Of a stretch of DNA of 64,000 bases, positions 42,727 to 52,281 are shown piece by piece. Position numbers and translations under genes: made by a program. The notes under the pieces were generated by a model, which was given only the letters and a program-made list of their open reading frames with translations, did no database searches and was not told where the DNA came from. The stretch is taken from NCBI GenBank assembly GCA_030550515.1, contig JAUQPE010000011.1, forward strand, positions 37,937-101,936. The letters are read 5' to 3'. Origin of the DNA: Thermotogota bacterium. GTDB lineage: Bacteria > Thermotogota > Thermotogae > Thermotogales > Thermotogaceae. The stretch's first letter is position 1; each line of letters begins with the position of its first letter.

Positions 42727-44474
42727 AACGGATACACCTCTTCTTGAACGAGTTGCCTCACGAACATCTTCCTGTAAATCCCATCTCTTCTCATCAGCTC
42801 ATCGTGCGTTCCCACCTCAACCATGTGACCCCCATCCAACACGTAAATTCTATCGGCGTTCTTGAGAACTTTCAAACGATGGGTGATGACGATGATCGTT
42901 TTCCCCCTCATCTCCTCCCTGATTGTCTTCACGATCTTTTCCTCCGTCTCGGGATCAACCGCCGAAAGGCAGTCATCAAACACGTACACATCGGCGTTCC
43001 TGATCAAAGCTCTCGCGATGGTGACCCTCTGCCTTTGGCCACCTGACAGTGTTACTCCCCTCTCCCCCACGACGGTCTCGAAACCCATGGGGAAAGACGT
43101 TATGTCGTCGTACACGGCTGCCAGCTTCGTTACCCTTTCCACGTCCCCTTCCGAAACGCGCTCCAGACCGATCGCAATGTTCTTCCAGATCGTGTCTGAA
43201 AACAGAAAAGGTTCCTGGGGAACCATCATGATCATCTTCCTGATATCACGAGGATCGATATCGTTTATATCCACACCGTTCACGAAGATTTTCCCTCTCT
43301 CAACCGGGTACAATTTAAGCAAAAGTTTCGCTATCGTGGACTTCCCGCTTCCAACCGTTCCAACTATCCCCACCATTTCTCCTTTCTTCACAACCAAATT
43401 CACATTCTTCAAAACTTCCCTTTCCGTTCCGGGATAGCGATAACTCAGATTTCTTATCTCCAAATCGCTGAATTCTCCGATCTTCACGAACTTTTCTTTT
43501 CCCGTCAACTCCGGTTGTGCGAGAAGTATCTTGTCGATTCTCTCCATCGCTGTCCTTCCCCTTTGGACCAGATCAAAGAGGTGTCCGTAGCTCATCACCG
43601 GCCAGATCAACATTCCCAGATAAACGTTGAAGGCGACAAAATCCCCCAAGGACACCCTTCCAGCTATCACGGAACTTCCAACGAGCATCAAAGAGAGAAC
43701 GGACGCGAGAGACACCACGAAGTGGACGAGAGGTTGAAAGAGGCTCATGGTATGAGTGACGAGGACGGTGCTCTTGTAGTTTCTGTCGGCTTTTTCTTTG
43801 AAAAAGCGTTCAGTGAGTTCCTCAACCGAGAAACTCTTTATCACGCGAATCCCTGAGATCATCTCTTCCGTGAAACCGAACAACTCTGAAAAACTCGATT
43901 GCACCTCCATCACCCTTCTGTGAATCTTCCTTCTGAAGGCCAACGTGACGGGGACCAAAGAGAGGAGGGGCAGAAAACAAAGCCAGGTCAACTTCCAACC
44001 GACACTCGAGATCATAAACACCAACACGAGGATTACCATGAAAATGGAATCCACGAACATTATCACACCTTGGGCCAACACCCTCCTCAGGAGCTCCAAG
44101 TCGTTTGTGAACCTCGCCATTATGTCTCCACTCTTCATCGCATCGAAGAAGAAAGTAGGAAGGCTCAACAGCTTGGAGAACATCGCGTTCAAAGCGTTCC
44201 TGAAGAAAACTCTGGCGGCCTTTCCAAGGAAATACCTCCAAAAGAACCTCCCAACGAGCATTCCAGTTGCGATTCCCAACACCCATAAGACGATGACCTT
44301 CACCACGTTCGTGTTCGAAGCCATCTCACCGAGTCTATCGATAAAACTTCCTAATAGCTTTGGAACGATTACTTGGAGGAGATCCACCGCCACCAAAAAC
44401 AACGAACCAATCAGATACTGATGCCAGTTCTTCTTCAAAAAGTCAACCAACAAATCTCTCGAGGAACCTCTCAA
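42723..44474 (-). CDS. ABC exporter half with degenerate catalytic site
   Basis: A 583-residue fusion of a six-helix exporter domain (about 20-305) and an ATPase domain. Walker A VGTVGSGKST ends at 380, Q-loop VPQEPFLF, signature LSGGQRQRV near 476, Walker B VYVFDD ending at Asp501, and switch VITHRL. The residue after Walker B is Asp, not the catalytic Glu. That marks the degenerate half of heterodimeric exporters such as BmrC or T. maritima TM287, which need a second subunit not found nearby. The TTG start at 44474 is very close to AGGAGGA and could be a few codons later. It overlaps the aminotransferase gene by 32 bases. Confidence 0.88.
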   Translation of the reverse strand: MRGSSRDLLVDFLKKNWHQYLIGSLFLVAVDLLQVIVPKLLGSFIDRLGEMASNTNVVKVIVLWVLGIATGMLVGRFFWRYFLGKAARVFFRNALNAMFSKLLSLPTFFFDAMKSGDIMARFTNDLELLRRVLAQGVIMFVDSIFMVILVLVFMISSVGWKLTWLCFLPLLSLVPVTLAFRRKIHRRVMEVQSSFSELFGFTEEMISGIRVIKSFSVEELTERFFKEKADRNYKSTVLVTHTMSLFQPLVHFVVSLASVLSLMLVGSSVIAGRVSLGDFVAFNVYLGMLIWPVMSYGHLFDLVQRGRTAMERIDKILLAQPELTGKEKFVKIGEFSDLEIRNLSYRYPGTEREVLKNVNLVVKKGEMVGIVGTVGSGKSTIAKLLLKLYPVERGKIFVNGVDINDIDPRDIRKMIMMVPQEPFLFSDTIWKNIAIGLERVSEGDVERVTKLAAVYDDITSFPMGFETVVGERGVTLSGGQRQRVTIARALIRNADVYVFDDCLSAVDPETEEKIVKTIREEMRGKTIIVITHRLKVLKNADRIYVLDGGHMVEVGTHDELMRRDGIYRKMFVRQLVQEEVYPL

Positions 44475-45582
44475 TCCTCCTCATCCCCTCTGCCAATTTC
44501 TCCATCGAAACGGCGAACGACAGACGAACGAAACCAGGCGTCAAGAAGGCGCTACCTGGGACCAAAACTACCTTCTCCTTCTCCAGGAGGTTCTCGCAGA
44601 AAACCACGTCGTCACCCGGGACCTTGACGAAGACGTAGAAAGCGCCTTCTGGTTCAACGAACGCCAAGCCTATCCTCTTCAACTGCTCAGTCACGAAATC
44701 CCTTCTCCTTCTGAACTCTTCCAACATCTCGAAAGTGTCGACGTTGAAAGCCTCAAGGCAAGCGTACTGTGTGATCGTGTTTATACAGGAAGTGGTGTGC
44801 GATTGAATCTTCGCCACCGCGGATATGACTTCCTTACTCGACACCACGTACCCAACGCGCCACCCGGTCATCGAATGGGACTTCGAAAAACCGTTTATGT
44901 AGACGATTTTGTCCAAATCTTCGGAGACTTCCAAGATGGAGGTGAAGTTTTCGGTGTAAACGAGAGGTTCGTACACCTCATCGCTGACCACGTAGAAGTT
45001 CCTCTCTCTCGCGAGATCCACGAGCTCTCTCATGAACTCTCTCCTGTACACGACACCCGTTGGGTTGTTCGGGGAGTTCACGAGGACGACCTTGGTTCTC
45101 TCGGTGATGCTCTTTTTGAGCGTGGACAAACTCGGTTGGAAGCCTTCTTCAAAGTGTGTCTCCACGATTCTAACCTCGCCGCCAACGAACACGATTTGTG
45201 GGATGTAACTCACCCAAGCGGGTGTGAAGACGACCACCTCGTCGCCGGGATCCAGGAGCGCCAGGAAAGCGTTGTACAACGCCTGTTTTGCCCCATTCGT
45301 TAGAACGACGTGATCAGCTGAAACGTCCTTCTTGTACCTCTCCTTCAGCTTCTGCGCGATCTTTTCGCGGAGTTCCTGGATACCCCTCGGATCGGTGTAC
45401 TTCACGTGACCATTTTCCAAAAACCTCTTGGCGGCTTCCACGATGGGACGTGGGGTTGGGAAGTCGGGCTCTCCGGCTGTGAGGTTTATCACGTCCTCCC
45501 CTCTCTTGATCATCTCTTTGGCCTTTGCGTCCAGTTCCATCGTTTTCGATGCGGATACGAGTGACATCCTCCTCGAAACCAT
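44443..45582 (-). CDS. aspC: Aspartate aminotransferase (class I, PLP-dependent)
   Basis: A 379-residue fold-type I aminotransferase, 2-oxoglutarate dependent by family. The opening SLVSASKTMELDAKAKEMI and LTAGEPDFPTP are typical of the subgroup I gamma aspartate enzymes. VNSPNNPTG and the PLP lysine in NGFSKSHSMTGWRVGY are visible. The ATG at 45582 follows GTAGGAGGGACTTCG; the longer frame to 45723 is antisense to the peptidase gene. It leads the operon with the ABC half and the HerA-like gene. Confidence 0.92.
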   Translation of the reverse strand: MVSRRMSLVSASKTMELDAKAKEMIKRGEDVINLTAGEPDFPTPRPIVEAAKRFLENGHVKYTDPRGIQELREKIAQKLKERYKKDVSADHVVLTNGAKQALYNAFLALLDPGDEVVVFTPAWVSYIPQIVFVGGEVRIVETHFEEGFQPSLSTLKKSITERTKVVLVNSPNNPTGVVYRREFMRELVDLARERNFYVVSDEVYEPLVYTENFTSILEVSEDLDKIVYINGFSKSHSMTGWRVGYVVSSKEVISAVAKIQSHTTSCINTITQYACLEAFNVDTFEMLEEFRRRRDFVTEQLKRIGLAFVEPEGAFYVFVKVPGDDVVFCENLLEKEKVVLVPGSAFLTPGFVRLSFAVSMEKLAEGMRRIERFLERFVG

Positions 45583-45640
45583 CGAAGTCCCTCCTACGAA
45601 TGATATCATCAATATGGTACCAAAAGAAAGGAGAAATATC

Positions 45641-47788
45641 ATGAGAGCGAGGGTGTTGACCTTTTTACTTTTCTTTTCCGTGTCCCTTTCCTTTTCCCTC
45701 ACGCCTTTGAAGATGGTGCGCACCCGATACGTCGACTTGGTGTACGAAGAGGGACTCGAGGATCTGGTGCTCGAGCTACTCGAGAGAGTCGACGAGATGT
45801 ACGAGCGCTTGACCGGAGTGTTTGGTGTGGAACCTTACAGCAGGTTGAAAGTTTTCCTGATCGACCGAGGAGAACTGGCGAACGCGTACGCTGATCCTGT
45901 TTCTAACGTGATTGTAATATATCCCAACGAACTTTTCGTGAGAGATTTTTTACCGAAATATAAAAGTTGGGTGGAATACGCCTTCGTTCACGAACTAACG
46001 CACATCTTGGTGGGAACCTCCAGAAGATTTTCATCTCCCATGACGAACTTGTTCCACAACGCGCTCGTGCCTGTGTACCTCCACGAAGGTTTAGCGGTAC
46101 TCTTCGAGTCCGAAGAGGGATTCGGCAGGCTGAACGATCCCATCTTTCGAACGAACATGGAGATGACGAAAAACGTGAGCGTTGGTTTTTCGGCTTCCCC
46201 AAGGGTGTTCCCAGGAGGAGGTCCATACGTTCTTGGTGCTCGCTTTGTGGAAGAAACGTTGGGAGAGTTTGGAAGGGAGAAATTTATGAACTTCATAAAA
46301 GATTACTTGAGAAGGCCTCAAGATGGGTTCGCCAGGGTGTACTTTGAACACTTTGGAAGACGAGACATCCCGATCTCCTCGAAAAGGTTCGACGTTCTGA
46401 TGAACCCCAAAGTCCTGAACGGGAGCCTTTACTACTTGAGGGTGAACGATCTCGAAGAAGGGGTCTTCAAGCATGGGGAAGGATTCGTGCTGAAGAGGAG
46501 GGTTCTGGACTACACGTTTTTTGAGGGGAAGATGCTACACGTGCGTTTTGTTTCCACAGTAGAAGGTGTTTGGACTGGTCTCTTCGAAGGTGAAAAGTTG
46601 TTGGGAAGGCACGTGATCAGGGTGAACTCTTTCGGGGACGAACTTGTGGGAGTCGTGCGAAGGAAGGGAGGGGTGAACGACGTTGTGGATCTGAAGAGTG
46701 GGAAGGTGATCTTTGAGGGCAGCAGAGATTTCAACCCCTTGGACGCCACGCCTTGGAAAGATGGTGTTTATTTTATCGCCAGGAAGAAGGGCGATGTGGA
46801 TTTGTTCTGTGTCAAAGAGGGAAAGGTCTACAGGATCACCGAAGACGGACAAACTGAATTTAACTTGTTCTCTACGGAAGAGGGTGTGTATCTCGTGAAA
46901 GAAGATGGAGGGAAGACGGTCTTGTTGAAAATCGGTGGCGAGCGTTTGGAGGTTTTCGAAACCGATGGAAACGTGATTGGAGGCACCGAGAAGGCGAGCG
47001 TCGTCCAGAAGGTGGGAGGTTTCACGGTGGAAGCTTTGAGGCTTTCCAGGAGGGGGAACCTCTCTTTCAAAGTGGTGACGATCGAGAAGGAAGAAAAGGA
47101 CTCAAAGGTCGTTCAAGCACAGGACTACCGAAGTTCCATCCTCCCCAGGTTGATTCTGGCGACCCCATTCGGTAGCCTCTTGGGTGCTTGGGATGACCTC
47201 GCGGAGAGGGGCATCATTTTCGTGGCCTCTCCTTGGTTTTCATCTATCGGGTTCTTCTTCAAAAGAGAGGTTCAACTTCTGCTTGGCGTAACCCTAGTCC
47301 AAGGTGAGTTCAACGTGCTCTACTCCCTGAGGGTGCCACTCTTGGTGGCTTCAAAGCAGTCGAGCTTGGTCTTGGAGGGAACAGATGAACAGGCGCTTCT
47401 CAAGTTGTCCATCGGAAGCACCGGAGGTGGAAGGCACGCGGTGACCTTCTCAGAGTACGAAATAGTTATCCTACCCGAACCGGCTCTTTCGTGTGGTTTT
47501 GGGACAGAAAGCGCGTTGTTCAAAATCACGTTCTCGTCACATGGATTGGGGACAGAGATCTACTGGCCAATCGCCGACCTGGGTATCGGCACGTGGGACG
47601 GAAGCCTCATCTTGGACGGTTTAAATGGGGTCGTCAGGTTTTGGCTGGGAGAGGAGGTGGAATTTCAATTGGGGGTGAGGGCGACGACCGTGGTCGGTTA
47701 CAATTCCGTGTTACCACTCGAACTACTGTTATCATGGAAAGAGGGGAAGCCTTCCTTGAAGCTGAATCTTGGGAGGTTGACGTTTTGA
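45641..47788 (+). CDS. Exported zinc metallopeptidase with beta-propeller-like and C-terminal beta-rich regions
   Basis: A 715-residue protein with a signal peptide (RARVLTFLLFFSVSLSFS). The N-terminal 280 residues form a peptidase MA-like gluzincin: HELTH at 117-121 and the third ligand Glu149 in YLHEGLAVLFE. About 300-540 is a run of short repeated beta segments like a TolB or six-bladed propeller. The last 150 residues are amphipathic strands ending in a terminal Phe (LNLGRLTF), suggestive of an outer-membrane barrel. The ATG follows AAAGGAGAAATATC. It is coupled to the HAD gene by a four-base overlap. I do not recognise a characterised homologue. Confidence 0.75.
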   Translation: MRARVLTFLLFFSVSLSFSLTPLKMVRTRYVDLVYEEGLEDLVLELLERVDEMYERLTGVFGVEPYSRLKVFLIDRGELANAYADPVSNVIVIYPNELFVRDFLPKYKSWVEYAFVHELTHILVGTSRRFSSPMTNLFHNALVPVYLHEGLAVLFESEEGFGRLNDPIFRTNMEMTKNVSVGFSASPRVFPGGGPYVLGARFVEETLGEFGREKFMNFIKDYLRRPQDGFARVYFEHFGRRDIPISSKRFDVLMNPKVLNGSLYYLRVNDLEEGVFKHGEGFVLKRRVLDYTFFEGKMLHVRFVSTVEGVWTGLFEGEKLLGRHVIRVNSFGDELVGVVRRKGGVNDVVDLKSGKVIFEGSRDFNPLDATPWKDGVYFIARKKGDVDLFCVKEGKVYRITEDGQTEFNLFSTEEGVYLVKEDGGKTVLLKIGGERLEVFETDGNVIGGTEKASVVQKVGGFTVEALRLSRRGNLSFKVVTIEKEEKDSKVVQAQDYRSSILPRLILATPFGSLLGAWDDLAERGIIFVASPWFSSIGFFFKREVQLLLGVTLVQGEFNVLYSLRVPLLVASKQSSLVLEGTDEQALLKLSIGSTGGGRHAVTFSEYEIVILPEPALSCGFGTESALFKITFSSHGLGTEIYWPIADLGIGTWDGSLILDGLNGVVRFWLGEEVEFQLGVRATTVVGYNSVLPLELLLSWKEGKPSLKLNLGRLTF

Positions 47789-48435
47789 AAGCCTTGATCT
47801 TCGACATGGACGGTGTGTTGATCGACACGGAACCGCTCTACTTCGAAGCTTACAGGAAGGCGGCGGAATCTTACGGAAGGGAGTACGACCTCACGCTCCA
47901 CAGGAGGATCATGGGGATACCCGAGAGGGACGGTCTGCGGTTGATCGTGGAACACCTTGGGATAGAGGCTTCCTTGGATGAATTCAGAGAAAGGGTGCAC
48001 GTCGAAAGGCGGCGTGTCTTCCCGGACTCTCTCAAACCCAACCCAGCCTTGAGAGAGGCTCTCACGCTCTTGAAACGGAGAGGGTACAAGGTTGCCCTTG
48101 CAACGTCCACGTCCGAGCGTGAAGCGAGAGAGAGGCTTCGAAAGGTGGAATTGGAAGACGCATTCGACGCCATGCTCTTTGGAGACAGCGTGAAGAACGG
48201 AAAGCCAGACCCTGAGATCTACTTGCTCGTTCTGGAGAGACTAGGGATACAACCCACGGAAGCGATCGTTTTCGAGGATTCCAAAAGCGGCGTGATCGCA
48301 GCAAAGAGGGCCGGCGTCGAAAAGGTTGTGGGGGTCGTTCACTCCTTGAACAATCCGGACGAACTCCTCCGCGCCGGTGTGGACGAACTCTTGGGGATCC
48401 ACGAGATACCTTCAAAACTCAAAGAGTTTCTCTAA
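47785..48435 (+). CDS. HAD-family phosphatase, beta-phosphoglucomutase-like
   Basis: A 216-residue HAD hydrolase of the PGMB subgroup, orthologous by length and sequence to T. maritima TM1254 (from memory). Motif I is IFDMDGVLIDTE with both nucleophile and acid/base Asp, motif II ATSTSER, motif III KNGKPDP and motif IV VFEDSKSGV. The C1 cap domain sits between motifs I and II. Substrate could be beta-glucose-1-phosphate or another sugar phosphate. The TTG at 47785 lies after GGAGGTTGA. It overlaps nadE convergently by 17 bases. Confidence 0.88.
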   Translation: MKALIFDMDGVLIDTEPLYFEAYRKAAESYGREYDLTLHRRIMGIPERDGLRLIVEHLGIEASLDEFRERVHVERRRVFPDSLKPNPALREALTLLKRRGYKVALATSTSEREARERLRKVELEDAFDAMLFGDSVKNGKPDPEIYLLVLERLGIQPTEAIVFEDSKSGVIAAKRAGVEKVVGVVHSLNNPDELLRAGVDELLGIHEIPSKLKEFL

Positions 48436-50149
48436 AACCGTTCGTTATCGGCATTCTCCAATCCCTTCCGAAGGCGCGCGTTGAGATCTTTGGCCCTATA
48501 GGTGCTTGCCTTCTCTTGTACTCGTTTCTCCTCACCATCTCCAGTACTCTCAGAACGACTTCTTTGTCGAAGCCCTTTTCCACGATCTCTTGAGGGTCCA
48601 AGTTTTCTTCGATGTACAACCTCAAGATCTCGTCGAGCACTTCGTAAGGTGGAAGTTTCTCTTGGTCCGTCTGACCGGGTCTGAGCTCCGCCGAGGGGGG
48701 TTTCTCGAAGACGCGCCTTGGTATTATCTCCCTTCCCTTCCACTCGTTGTACCACCTTCCAACCCTGTAGACGTCCGTCTTGTACACGTCCTTTATCACC
48801 GCAAATCCTCCGGCCATGTCACCGTAGAGGGTGGTGTAACCTGTGGCGATCTCGCTCTTGTTGCCCGTGGTGAGTACCAACCACCCGAACTTGTTCGAGA
48901 GCGCCATGAGGTAGTTTCCCCTGATCCTCGCCTGTAAGTTCTCTTCGGTGATGTCTCTCTCGGTACCTGCAAAGACCTTCTCCAACGCCTTCAGATAAGA
49001 CTCGAACACCTCGGTGATGTGCAGGATGATCGCCTCCATACCGAGATTGTTCGCCAACTGGAGGGCATCTTCCACGCTGGCCTTTGAGGTGTACATCGAC
49101 GGCATGAGTACTCCCTTCACGTTCTCTTTCCCAAGGGCCTCGACGGCAACGACGGCCACGAAAGAAGAATCCATCCCACCACTCAACCCCAGCACCACCT
49201 TTTTGAATCCGTTCTTCCTCACGTAATCTCTGAGTCCCAACACGAGTGCCTTGAAGATCTCCTCTTCACGGCTGGGAATAGCTTCCACCCTTCCACGCAA
49301 TTCCTCGACTTTTTCTTTTGGTTTTTCTGTCTCTACGTACACGACATCGAAATTGCTCACGCTCAGGTGTCTCCTGCGTGGGTCGAGTATGGTAGTCCTA
49401 AGGTTCTCCTCCAAGTCGAGGTCAACCGTTAAGACGTCTTCTTCGAAGAACTTCGCTCGGGCCACAAGGTTTCCTTTTGCGTCCACCACGAGGCTGCCAC
49501 CGTCGAAGACCAATTCGTCTTGCGCGCCGACCATGTTACAGTAAACTAAAGCCACGTGGTGATCGTACGATTTGACGGAGAGGTATTTTTCCCTCAGGGA
49601 AGGTTTCCCAATGTAATAGGGAGAAGCGGAAAGGTTTAAAACGACGTGAACGTTGTTTCCAAGCGAAAGGGAAGCGAGTGGCTCCACGGGATTCCAGATG
49701 TCCTCACAGATGGTGATCCCAACCCTCACGTCCCCCATCTTGAGCACCATCAACTTGTCCCCCGGTTTGAAGTATCTCTTTTCGTCGAAAACGCTGTAAT
49801 TTGGGAGGAACATTTTTCGGTACACTCCGAGTATCTCTCCGTCCTTCACAACGGCAGCTGCGTTGTAGACGTCTTCGTCTGAGTCCACGAATCCGACGAC
49901 ACAAACGGTATCCTTTCCACGCGTGAGCGAGGCAAACTCTTCGAGGCTCTCTCTGTTCTCCTTTAAGAAAGAGAGCCTCATCACGAGGTCTTCCGGTGGA
50001 TACCCCGAGAGGAAGAGTTCTGGAAACACCACAACATCACTCTTGTCCTTCTCGGCCACTTCCAAGGCTTCCTTTGCTTTTTTGAGGTTTTCCTCAAAAT
50101 CACCCAAAGTGGGGTTGAGTTGGGCGATGGTCACCCTGAGCTTCTTCAT
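48419..50149 (-). CDS. nadE: Glutamine-dependent NAD+ synthetase
   Basis: A 576-residue two-domain enzyme for the last step of NAD synthesis. The N-terminal glutaminase of the nitrilase fold has Glu44 (VFPELFLSGYP), Lys112 (YRKMFLPN) and Cys148 (ITICEDIW). The C-terminal synthetase has the PP-loop GLSGGMDSSFVAVVA and the adenylate site TGNKSEIATGYTT. The ATG follows GGGAGATGATGGGAC, six bases past the purM stop, so it is the tail gene of the pur operon. Confidence 0.95.
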   Translation of the reverse strand: MKKLRVTIAQLNPTLGDFEENLKKAKEALEVAEKDKSDVVVFPELFLSGYPPEDLVMRLSFLKENRESLEEFASLTRGKDTVCVVGFVDSDEDVYNAAAVVKDGEILGVYRKMFLPNYSVFDEKRYFKPGDKLMVLKMGDVRVGITICEDIWNPVEPLASLSLGNNVHVVLNLSASPYYIGKPSLREKYLSVKSYDHHVALVYCNMVGAQDELVFDGGSLVVDAKGNLVARAKFFEEDVLTVDLDLEENLRTTILDPRRRHLSVSNFDVVYVETEKPKEKVEELRGRVEAIPSREEEIFKALVLGLRDYVRKNGFKKVVLGLSGGMDSSFVAVVAVEALGKENVKGVLMPSMYTSKASVEDALQLANNLGMEAIILHITEVFESYLKALEKVFAGTERDITEENLQARIRGNYLMALSNKFGWLVLTTGNKSEIATGYTTLYGDMAGGFAVIKDVYKTDVYRVGRWYNEWKGREIIPRRVFEKPPSAELRPGQTDQEKLPPYEVLDEILRLYIEENLDPQEIVEKGFDKEVVLRVLEMVRRNEYKRRQAPIGPKISTRAFGRDWRMPITNGFRETL

Positions 50150-50155
50150 GTCCCA

Positions 50156-51082
50156 TCATCTCCCGTACACGATCTTCCAATCTTTCTCCACGCTTCCCAA
50201 CACGGTTCCACCGGATCTCTCCAGCACCTCGTTCAAATCCTTTCGATCCACGATCAACACCATGCCTATTCCCATGTTGAAAGTGGAGATGGCCTCTTCG
50301 AAACTCACGTACTTCAAGACCCAATCGACGAAGTCACGGTTGGGAAGCGTCACATGAGCTCCCAAATTTCCGAGCACTCGCCTCAGAGCCCTCAAGATAC
50401 CCCCACCCGTGACGTGTGCGATGGCCTTCACACGATCGAAGAGATCCAAAACTTCGGTGTAGATACGTGTACCCTTCAACAGGTCGAAGGGAAGGTCTTC
50501 GATCCTCAGGTTTTCCTCTCTGAGGATCTTCCTGATCAACGACCAACCGTTTGAATGGAAACCGGAAGATGGAAGTCCAACGACCACATCCCCAACTTTC
50601 ACGGTCTCGACAGGTATCCTCCTCACCAACACCCCAACTGCAAAGCCCACCGCGTCCCAATCGCCATGGTAGACGTCTGGCATCTCGGCAGTCTCGCCAC
50701 CGACCAGCTTCATCCCTACGCTTTCGAGGACGTCTATCAGGGCGTCGACGAACTCTCTGTGCTCTTCCGAGATCTTCTCCACACCCAAGTAATCCAGAAA
50801 CGCAATCGGTTTGGCGCCAACGCAGACGAGGTCGTTGTAGTTCATCGCCACCAGATCCTCGGCGGCATAGCGCCACGTCCCGTACTTTCTGTGGAGCAAG
50901 AGCTTGGTCCCGATGCCGTCCGTGGTGACCGCCACGGGAGGATCGCACACCTCCAACACGGCGGCGTATCCGGTCGGCTCCCTCATCACCCAGTTGGGTA
51001 GTGACACCTTACCCTTTACGTGGGAGGCAAAGTTTTCTCCCCTTTCCACATCAACTCCGGCGTCGCGGTAAGTGTACTTCAT
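50156..51082 (-). CDS. purM: Phosphoribosylformylglycinamidine cyclo-ligase (AIR synthetase)
   Basis: A 308-residue enzyme closing the imidazole ring (FGAM to AIR). Motifs include VTTDGIGTKLLLH, VGGETAEMPDVY, VGLPSSGFHSNGWSLIRK and HVTGGGILRALRRVL. Slightly shorter than the usual 340 residues. ATGA overlap with purD. Confidence 0.95.
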   Translation of the reverse strand: MKYTYRDAGVDVERGENFASHVKGKVSLPNWVMREPTGYAAVLEVCDPPVAVTTDGIGTKLLLHRKYGTWRYAAEDLVAMNYNDLVCVGAKPIAFLDYLGVEKISEEHREFVDALIDVLESVGMKLVGGETAEMPDVYHGDWDAVGFAVGVLVRRIPVETVKVGDVVVGLPSSGFHSNGWSLIRKILREENLRIEDLPFDLLKGTRIYTEVLDLFDRVKAIAHVTGGGILRALRRVLGNLGAHVTLPNRDFVDWVLKYVSFEEAISTFNMGIGMVLIVDRKDLNEVLERSGGTVLGSVEKDWKIVYGR

Positions 51083-52269
51083 GACGCGATATCCCTCCTG
51101 AAGATCTTACCCTCGAACTGCACCGCTTCGGCGAGTTCGTAGGCTCTCTTTCTGGCTTCCTCTTTTGTGGCACCGGTACCCATACAGTGTAGGACCCTTC
51201 CACCCGCCGTCACGAACCTTCCGTTCCTTTCCTCCACACCGGCAAAGAATATCAGGCCATCCTCCGGTAGGGAGATCTCCTTTCCTTTCAGAGGAGTGTC
51301 GGGATAGCCCTGAGAGGCGAGAACGACGTCGACGGCGTAGCACTTGGGTTCCAGTTTTTTCATCTCCCCGCGAAAAGCCGACAAAACCGTTTCCACGAAC
51401 CCCGCGGGGTTCATCGCGACGATCACTTCGGTCTCCGGATCTCCAGACCTCACGTTGTACTCGAGGATGAAGGGCTCTCCGTCGTGAATCATGAGACCAA
51501 GGTAAAGGAACCCCTTGTAGGTGAGCCCCTCCATCTCCACTCCCCAGAGCGTTCTGTCGAACAACTCTTCGATCTTACCGAGCAAACTCTCTGCGATGTT
51601 CACGGGTCCCCAGGACCCCATGCCACCGGTGTTGGGTCCTCGATCTCCGTCCATGAGTCTCTTGTAGTCTCTGACGAACGGGAATATGGAGAACTTCCTT
51701 CCGTTCACAACGGCTATTGCGGAAAGTTCCTCGCCGGTGAGGTACTCGTCTACCACCACTGGTCCCTTCACGCCTTCAATCAGTTGACCGTTGATGAGTT
51801 TCGAACCCTTTTCTAGGGCCTCTTCCTCGCCCGAGACTATGAGCACACCCTTTCCCCTCGCGAGCCCATCCGCCTTTATCACGTACGGTGGGGAAAACCT
51901 TTTCAACTTCTCCCTCAACTCATCCGGGTTTCGAGCGATCTCAAAACGAGGGGTCCTTATGCCGTATTTTTTCATGAACTCCTTCGCAAAGACCTTCGAG
52001 CTCTCCAACCTTGCGGCTTCCCTCACTGGACCAAAAACGTTCTTCTTGAGGTTCGCCACTCCCTCGACGAGGAATTCCTCGGAGCCGGGCAGTATCAAGT
52101 CATCTTCCGACAGGTCCTTCAACGCGTCCAGACCTTTGTAGGGATGGTTCACTCCGTCCCGCTTCGTGCCCGCGTTTCCAGGGTAGAAATGTACCTCAAA
52201 ACCACACTTTTTGAACGCCCATCCCATCGCGTGCTCTCTGCCACCCGAGCCTAAGACGTGTACCCTCAA
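51079..52269 (-). CDS. purD: Phosphoribosylamine-glycine ligase
   Basis: A 396-residue ATP-grasp enzyme that joins glycine to phosphoribosylamine. The opening HVLGSGGREHAMGWAF, VIKADGLARGKGVLI, DGDRGPNTGGMGSWGP and LEYNVRSGDPETEVI are typical of the family. The TTG start has GGGGGGATCACT upstream, 12 bases past the purH stop. Confidence 0.95.
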   Translation of the reverse strand: MRVHVLGSGGREHAMGWAFKKCGFEVHFYPGNAGTKRDGVNHPYKGLDALKDLSEDDLILPGSEEFLVEGVANLKKNVFGPVREAARLESSKVFAKEFMKKYGIRTPRFEIARNPDELREKLKRFSPPYVIKADGLARGKGVLIVSGEEEALEKGSKLINGQLIEGVKGPVVVDEYLTGEELSAIAVVNGRKFSIFPFVRDYKRLMDGDRGPNTGGMGSWGPVNIAESLLGKIEELFDRTLWGVEMEGLTYKGFLYLGLMIHDGEPFILEYNVRSGDPETEVIVAMNPAGFVETVLSAFRGEMKKLEPKCYAVDVVLASQGYPDTPLKGKEISLPEDGLIFFAGVEERNGRFVTAGGRVLHCMGTGATKEEARKRAYELAEAVQFEGKIFRRDIAS

Positions 52270-52281
52270 AGTGATCCCCCC

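Noticed and set aside
47491..47784. In-frame upstream extension of the HAD phosphatase
   Set aside because: It lies inside the peptidase gene in another frame; the TTG at 47785 has its own ribosome site and matches the length of homologues.
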